From the NCBI GenBank assembly GCA_017550775.1, contig JAFZOA010000569.1, positions 1 to 8,399 of the forward strand: a DNA stretch of 8,399 nucleotides, written 5' to 3'. The notes under the pieces were generated by a model. The model searched no databases, was not told the DNA's origin, and worked only from the letters and a program-made list of their open reading frames with translations. A program made the translations under genes and the position numbers. This DNA comes from Ruminiclostridium sp. Lineage in GTDB: Bacteria; Bacillota_A; Clostridia; Oscillospirales; Ruminococcaceae. This document shows positions 5,090 through 8,399 of the stretch, piece after piece; within the stretch, counting starts at the first letter, position 1; each line of letters begins with the position of its first letter.

Positions 5090-7454
5090 CGTAACAGGAA
5101 AGCAGAAAAAAGCGATAGCTGCCGCCGTTCAGAAGGCTCGCCCCAACGGGGACGGAAAAACGCCTCACACGGCACAGCAGACTATCCGCTTCAAGCAGAT
5201 GTACCGTGACGGTATCTGCAAGGTCGATGAAAAGCTCTACACCAAGACGATACAGTTCTTCGACATCAACTATCAGCTTGCTCAGAACGAGGATAAGACC
5301 GCTATTTTCGAGAATTACTGCGATTTTCTCAACTATTTCGACAGCACGATAAAGGTTCAGCTCTCGTTTCTCAATCAGGTCGGCGATACCGACGAGTTTA
5401 TGAAGCAGCTTGAAATACAGTCGCAGGACGACGCTTTCGATGATATTCGCCGCGAGTACACGGAAATGCTGAAAAATCAGCTCTCCAAAGGAAACAACGG
5501 TCTTGTCAAGACCAAATATATCACATTCGGCGTAGAGGAAAAGTCGCTCAAAGACGCGAAGCAGAAGCTCGAACGTATCGAAACGGACATACTCACCAAT
5601 TTCAAGACAATGGGAGTTCTTGCACAGCCGCTTACAGGCGCGGAAAGGCTGGCTATACTGCACCGCTGCTTCAATCCCGACAGCCGTGAGAAGTTCAGCT
5701 TCTCTTGGGATTTGCCTGTGCAGACCGGCAACAGCGTCAAGGACTTCATTGCTCCGTCCTCGTTCGACTTCACTAAGGGCAATTCGTTCAGAATGTCCGG
5801 CAAATACGGCGCTGTTTCGTTCGTCAACATTATGGCTTCGGAAATGTCTGACCGTATGCTTGCGGATTTTCTCAATATCGAGCATAATATCACGCTCTCA
5901 ATTCACATCTGCTCTGTCGATCAGAACAAGGCTATCAAGATGATAAAGCGGAAGATCACCGATCTCGACAAGATGAAAATGGAAGAACAGAAAAAGGCGT
6001 TCCGAAACGGCTATGACATTGATATTATGCCGTCGGACATTGGCACATTCGGCAAGGAAGCGAAAAGCCTGCTCAATGACTTACAGAGCCGCAACGAGCG
6101 TCTGTTTATGGCTACTATTCTTATAATGAATACCGCCGACACGAAAAGACAGCTCGACGCGATACTCTTTCAGGAAGCAGGAATAGCACAGAAGTACAAC
6201 TGTCAGCTCAAAAGGCTCGATTATCAGCAGGAGGACGGTATAATGGCGTGTGTGCCTATCGGCTGCAATGACATTGAGATAAAGCGCGGTCTGACTACCT
6301 CGTCAACGGCTATATTCGTACCGTTCACGACGCAGGAACTCTTTCAAGGCGGCGAGGCGCTGTATTACGGGCTTAATGCGCTGTCAAACAATATGATTCT
6401 CTGTGACCGCAAGCAGCTTAAAAACCCGAATGGTCTGATACTCGGTACGCCCGGCTCCGGCAAGTCTTTCAGCGCAAAGCGTGAGATCGCAAACGCTTTT
6501 CTCACGACAAGAGACGATATTATCATCTGTGACCCCGAAGCCGAGTATTTCCCGCTTGTGGAGCGCCTTAACGGACAGGTCATCAAGATTTCCCCGACTT
6601 CCTCGCAGTTTATCAATCCGCTTGACATCAATCTGAACTATTCGGACGAGGACAATCCCCTTGCCCTCAAATCCGACTTCATTCTCTCGATGTGTGAGCT
6701 TATCGTTGGCGGCAAGAACGGTCTTGAACCTATCGAAAAGACTATCATAGACCGCTGTGTCCGTATGGTGTACCGTGATTATCTCAACAGCCCCGACACC
6801 GTTCAGATGCCGATCTTGCAGGATTTATACGAGCTTATCCTGAAACAGAACGAGCCGGAGGCACAGAGAATAGCTACTGCGCTTGAAATGTACGTTACCG
6901 GCTCTCTGAACGTGTTTAATCACCGGACGAACGTTGATATGAATAACCGTCTGATATGCTTTGACATCAAGGAGCTTGGCAAGCAGCTCAAAAAGCTCGG
7001 TATGCTCGTAGTGCAGGATGCTGTATGGAATCGTGTGACCGTAAACCGTGCGGAACACAAAAGCACCCGTTACTACATTGACGAGTTCCATTTGCTGCTC
7101 AAAGAGGAACAGACAGCGGCGTATTCCTGTGAGATATGGAAGCGTTTCAGAAAATGGGGCGGTATTCCGACGGGGCTGACGCAGAATGTCAAAGACCTGC
7201 TTGCGAGCCGTGAGATCGAGAACATCTTTGAAAACTCGGACTTCATTTATATGCTCAATCAGGCGGGCGGCGACAGGCAGATACTCGCAAAGCAGCTCAA
7301 CATTTCACCGCACCAGCTCTCTTATGTCACCAACAGCGGCGCGGGCGAAGGGCTGATATTCTTCGGAAACATCATAATTCCGTTCGTGGACAAGTTCCCG
7401 AAGGACACGCAGCTCTACAAAATTATGACGACTCGGTTATCTGAGACCGAATAA
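5076..7454 (+). CDS. virB4: VirB4/TraE-type conjugation ATPase
   Basis: A 792-aa cytosolic, membrane-associated ATPase that energises assembly and operation of the type IV channel; VirB4 is the most conserved marker of such systems. The N-terminal half carries the clostridial family motif HTAQQTI (31-37) and FFDINYQLAQNEDKTAIFE (61-79). The C-terminal motor has Walker A GTPGSGKS (457-464), the DPEAEYFPLV segment (486-495), Walker B YYIDEF (666-671; D669, E670) and the TQN motif (702-704). All catalytic residues are present and the length is normal. The start at 5076 overlaps PrgI by 14 nt. A full AAGGAGG (5054-5060) lies rather far away (15 nt), with a weaker AAGGCGA (5063-5069) closer, so expression may depend on coupling to PrgI. 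In related elements an NlpC/P60 hydrolase gene usually follows; here only a 36-aa frame does. Confidence 0.96.
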   Translation: MKIDNVTGKQKKAIAAAVQKARPNGDGKTPHTAQQTIRFKQMYRDGICKVDEKLYTKTIQFFDINYQLAQNEDKTAIFENYCDFLNYFDSTIKVQLSFLNQVGDTDEFMKQLEIQSQDDAFDDIRREYTEMLKNQLSKGNNGLVKTKYITFGVEEKSLKDAKQKLERIETDILTNFKTMGVLAQPLTGAERLAILHRCFNPDSREKFSFSWDLPVQTGNSVKDFIAPSSFDFTKGNSFRMSGKYGAVSFVNIMASEMSDRMLADFLNIEHNITLSIHICSVDQNKAIKMIKRKITDLDKMKMEEQKKAFRNGYDIDIMPSDIGTFGKEAKSLLNDLQSRNERLFMATILIMNTADTKRQLDAILFQEAGIAQKYNCQLKRLDYQQEDGIMACVPIGCNDIEIKRGLTTSSTAIFVPFTTQELFQGGEALYYGLNALSNNMILCDRKQLKNPNGLILGTPGSGKSFSAKREIANAFLTTRDDIIICDPEAEYFPLVERLNGQVIKISPTSSQFINPLDINLNYSDEDNPLALKSDFILSMCELIVGGKNGLEPIEKTIIDRCVRMVYRDYLNSPDTVQMPILQDLYELILKQNEPEAQRIATALEMYVTGSLNVFNHRTNVDMNNRLICFDIKELGKQLKKLGMLVVQDAVWNRVTVNRAEHKSTRYYIDEFHLLLKEEQTAAYSCEIWKRFRKWGGIPTGLTQNVKDLLASREIENIFENSDFIYMLNQAGGDRQILAKQLNISPHQLSYVTNSGAGEGLIFFGNIIIPFVDKFPKDTQLYKIMTTRLSETE

Positions 7455-7467
7455 CAGGAGGTTTTCT

Positions 7468-7578
7468 ATGAAGAAGGCAGTCAGAATTATCATTATCTCG
7501 GCAACAGCAGCAGCGGCGGCTTTCGGCACTATCGCCGTTATCCGCAAGGTCAAGGCGAACAAGGCGGCAATGCTGTAA
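7468..7578 (+). CDS. 36-aa single-span membrane peptide after virB4
   Basis: A short frame with an excellent AGGAGG site (7456-7461) at 6-nt spacing from ATG 7468, ending in TAA. The peptide starts MKKAVR, has one hydrophobic helix rich in Ile and Ala (about 7-25), and ends in a basic tail (RKVKANKAAML). This topology fits a small membrane peptide. No family is recognised. It closes the operon, 13 nt after the virB4 stop. It could be a genuine micro-subunit, or the surviving N-terminus (a signal-anchor) of a longer protein, such as the hydrolase expected here, cut short by deletion. The strong ribosome site supports translation. Confidence 0.62.
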   Translation: MKKAVRIIIISATAAAAAFGTIAVIRKVKANKAAML

Positions 7579-7584
7579 GAAAAA

Positions 7585-7611
7585 GCCGTGTGCGGAAATA
7601 CCGTACACGGC
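7585..7611 (-). terminator. Intrinsic terminator shared by the converging operon and GNAT gene
   Basis: GCCGTGTGCGG (7585-7595) and CCGTACACGGC (7601-7611) form an 11-bp stem with one G-T wobble around an AAATA loop. On the minus strand five T residues follow (7580-7584 region), giving a strong terminator for the GNAT gene, 29 nt after its stop. On the plus strand only AGATTT follows, so it would stop the conjugation operon less efficiently. Confidence 0.8.
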
Positions 7612-7640
7612 AGATTTACATAGAAAAATCAGAATTTTGA

Positions 7641-8126
7641 CTATAATGTCTTTACCATATAACCACAAGTAAATGGGAAAAAGTCGAATTTCCTTGTGCC
7701 GATATGAGTAAAGCCCTTATCCTCATACCATTTTCGTAATATCTTATTCTCTTCAACGATTCCGATATTGATTTTAACGCACCCCAGTTTTTCAGCTCGA
7801 ATGAAAGCATCATCTAACAATGCAGTACCGATATTATTATGTCTATAATTAGGAAGAACGCTTAGATTGTTCAGCTCACATTGATTATCTCCCTGCAAAA
7901 GCAAGGAATAATATCCAACTATCATATTGTTATCAAGATAGTATGCAACCATTATTCTATGTTCATTATCCAATTGGTAATGTAGTCTATCGTCCGATAT
8001 AGCGAATGCTGTAAATCGAGGTGCATTTTCGGAGGTGAATCCAAAGTCATCAGCAACAGTCATAAAACTGTCTTTAATAACAGAAACACATTCCGATATA
8101 TCACTTCTATCGATTTCCTTGATCAT
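7641..8126 (-). CDS. GNAT family N-acetyltransferase
   Basis: A 161-aa cytosolic acetyltransferase that would move an acetyl group from acetyl-CoA to an amine; the substrate is unknown. The fold is seen in the central strand YYLDNNMIVGYYSLLL (62-77), motif A LNNLSVLPNYRHNNIGTALL (about 86-104, with the acetyl-CoA loop R95-H-N-N-I-G100) and the motif B region ENKILRKWYEDKGFTHIGTR (126-145). The first glycine of the usual R-x-x-G-x-G loop is Asn98; this variation occurs in the family and need not abolish activity. The ATG at 8126 follows AGAGGTGA (8131-8138). The stop is 51 nt from the next gene upstream on the same strand, so co-transcription with the LysR gene is possible. The gene is far more AT-rich than either neighbour (for example 27% GC in 7921-7980), suggesting a different origin. 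Confidence 0.9.
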   Translation of the reverse strand: MIKEIDRSDISECVSVIKDSFMTVADDFGFTSENAPRFTAFAISDDRLHYQLDNEHRIMVAYYLDNNMIVGYYSLLLQGDNQCELNNLSVLPNYRHNNIGTALLDDAFIRAEKLGCVKINIGIVEENKILRKWYEDKGFTHIGTRKFDFFPFTCGYMVKTL

Positions 8127-8177
8127 ATTTTCACCTCTAAATTCCGATTTTCACGAGTAAGCCTTGTTGCTCCTCAC

Positions 8178-8399
8178 TTATTCTGAATGCGCACTCTTGA
8201 TATATTCAAGGAATTTCCCCGCCGCACCCGAATAGGGACTGAGCTTCTTCCACGCAAGCACCGAGGTAAACGACAGCTCCGGTGTCAGCGGGCGGAACGC
8301 GAAGCGCGCAGGGTCGAAAGTATCCACAGCGCCCTCGACAGTAAGAACGCAGGCTAAACCGCGTTCCGCAAGCGGTGCGGCGTTGTTTATCAGGTTCAT
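8178..8399 (-). CDS. LysR-type transcriptional regulator, C-terminal part (runs off the window)
   Basis: The last 73 codons of a frame that is still open at the window edge; the in-frame Met at 8399 is internal, not the start. The visible sequence matches the end of a LysR effector-binding domain. INNAAPLAERGLACVLTV (4-21) corresponds to the usual region where a hydrophobic helix leads into G-[ILV] strands, and the ending LAWKKLSPYSGAAGKFLEYI (48-67) corresponds to the typical W-K-x-x-x-x-x-S-x-A-A-x-x-F-L end of these proteins. The DNA-binding helix-turn-helix would lie outside the window. LysR proteins usually control a divergent neighbour, which would also be outside. The gene is GC-rich (67% in 8281-8340), unlike the GNAT gene beside it. 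Confidence 0.8.
   Translation of the reverse strand: MNLINNAAPLAERGLACVLTVEGAVDTFDPARFAFRPLTPELSFTSVLAWKKLSPYSGAAGKFLEYIKSAHSE

Larger units (their letters stand above)
852..7578 (+). mobile_element. Conjugation (type IV secretion) module of a Tn1549/CTn-like integrative element, partial
   Basis: Eight consecutive plus-strand genes follow the familiar order PcfB/DUF3801, VirD4, Maff2, VirB6-like, PrgI, VirB4 known from Firmicute conjugative transposons. The block sits between an HrcA-type hsp20 gene and a GNAT/LysR pair. Within it there is no integrase, relaxase, MobC-type accessory protein, NlpC/P60 hydrolase or topoisomerase. It is therefore either a decayed or rearranged element, or the mating-channel part of an element whose remaining genes lie elsewhere. 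The limits given are those of the genes; true element ends could not be found. Confidence 0.7.

Noticed and set aside
5073..5885. 270-codon open frame antisense to virB4
   Set aside because: It is a shadow of the strong codon bias of virB4 on the other strand, with no ribosome site or recognisable domain; the same holds for the 224-codon frame antisense to virD4 (1865-2539).
696..7640. Possible attachment-site repeats at the two borders of the conjugation block
   Set aside because: Comparing 696-851 with 7579-7640 by eye gave no shared direct repeat of useful length; a computed search against wider flanks would be needed.
7636..7646. TTGAC next to TATAAT resembling a promoter
   Set aside because: The two boxes are fused without a spacer and lie at the 3' end of the GNAT gene, so they cannot work as a -35/-10 pair.
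1..8399. tRNA, rRNA, CRISPR array or insertion sequence
   Set aside because: No regularly spaced repeats, transposase-like frames, cloverleaf arms or rRNA-like stretches were seen on either strand.

Overview
The window looks like chromosomal DNA of a low-to-mid-GC Firmicute, most likely a gut clostridium of the Ruminococcus/Oscillospiraceae type. The evidence is the strong AAGGAGG ribosome sites, a textbook TTGACA/TATAAT promoter with a CIRCE operator, and a conjugation module of the Tn1549 / C. difficile CTn type. The species cannot be fixed from this sequence alone.

Left edge (1-695, minus strand): a complete small heat-shock protein gene (Hsp20) with an intrinsic terminator. It has a leader of about 146 nt with two stem-loops and a consensus promoter whose -35 box lies inside a near-perfect CIRCE element, so HrcA control is the obvious reading. 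From 696 to 851 there is an intergenic strip with an imperfect inverted repeat, a strong Shine-Dalgarno site with no normal start codon behind it, and only a weak candidate promoter.

Centre (852-7578, plus strand): one compact operon of type IV secretion / conjugation genes: PcfB/DUF3801 protein, VirD4/TraG coupling ATPase, Maff2 small membrane protein, VirB6/TrbL-like membrane protein, an unrecognised 130-aa acidic protein, PrgI-family membrane protein, VirB4/TraE ATPase, and a 36-aa single-span peptide. Several genes overlap (by 1, 35 and 14 nt), while the Maff2 gene is set apart by a stem-loop on each side. In working elements of this family VirD4 brings the relaxase-DNA complex to a channel of VirB6, PrgI (VirB3-like) and VirB4. 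All reading frames here look intact and both ATPases keep their Walker motifs. However, no relaxase, cell-wall hydrolase, integrase or oriT is visible, and the block lies directly between ordinary chromosomal genes.

Right edge (7579-8399, minus strand): a hairpin terminator shared by the converging units, a very AT-rich GNAT acetyltransferase gene, and the GC-rich 3' end of a LysR-type regulator that runs off the window. Base composition changes sharply at each of these borders, which suggests separate origins.
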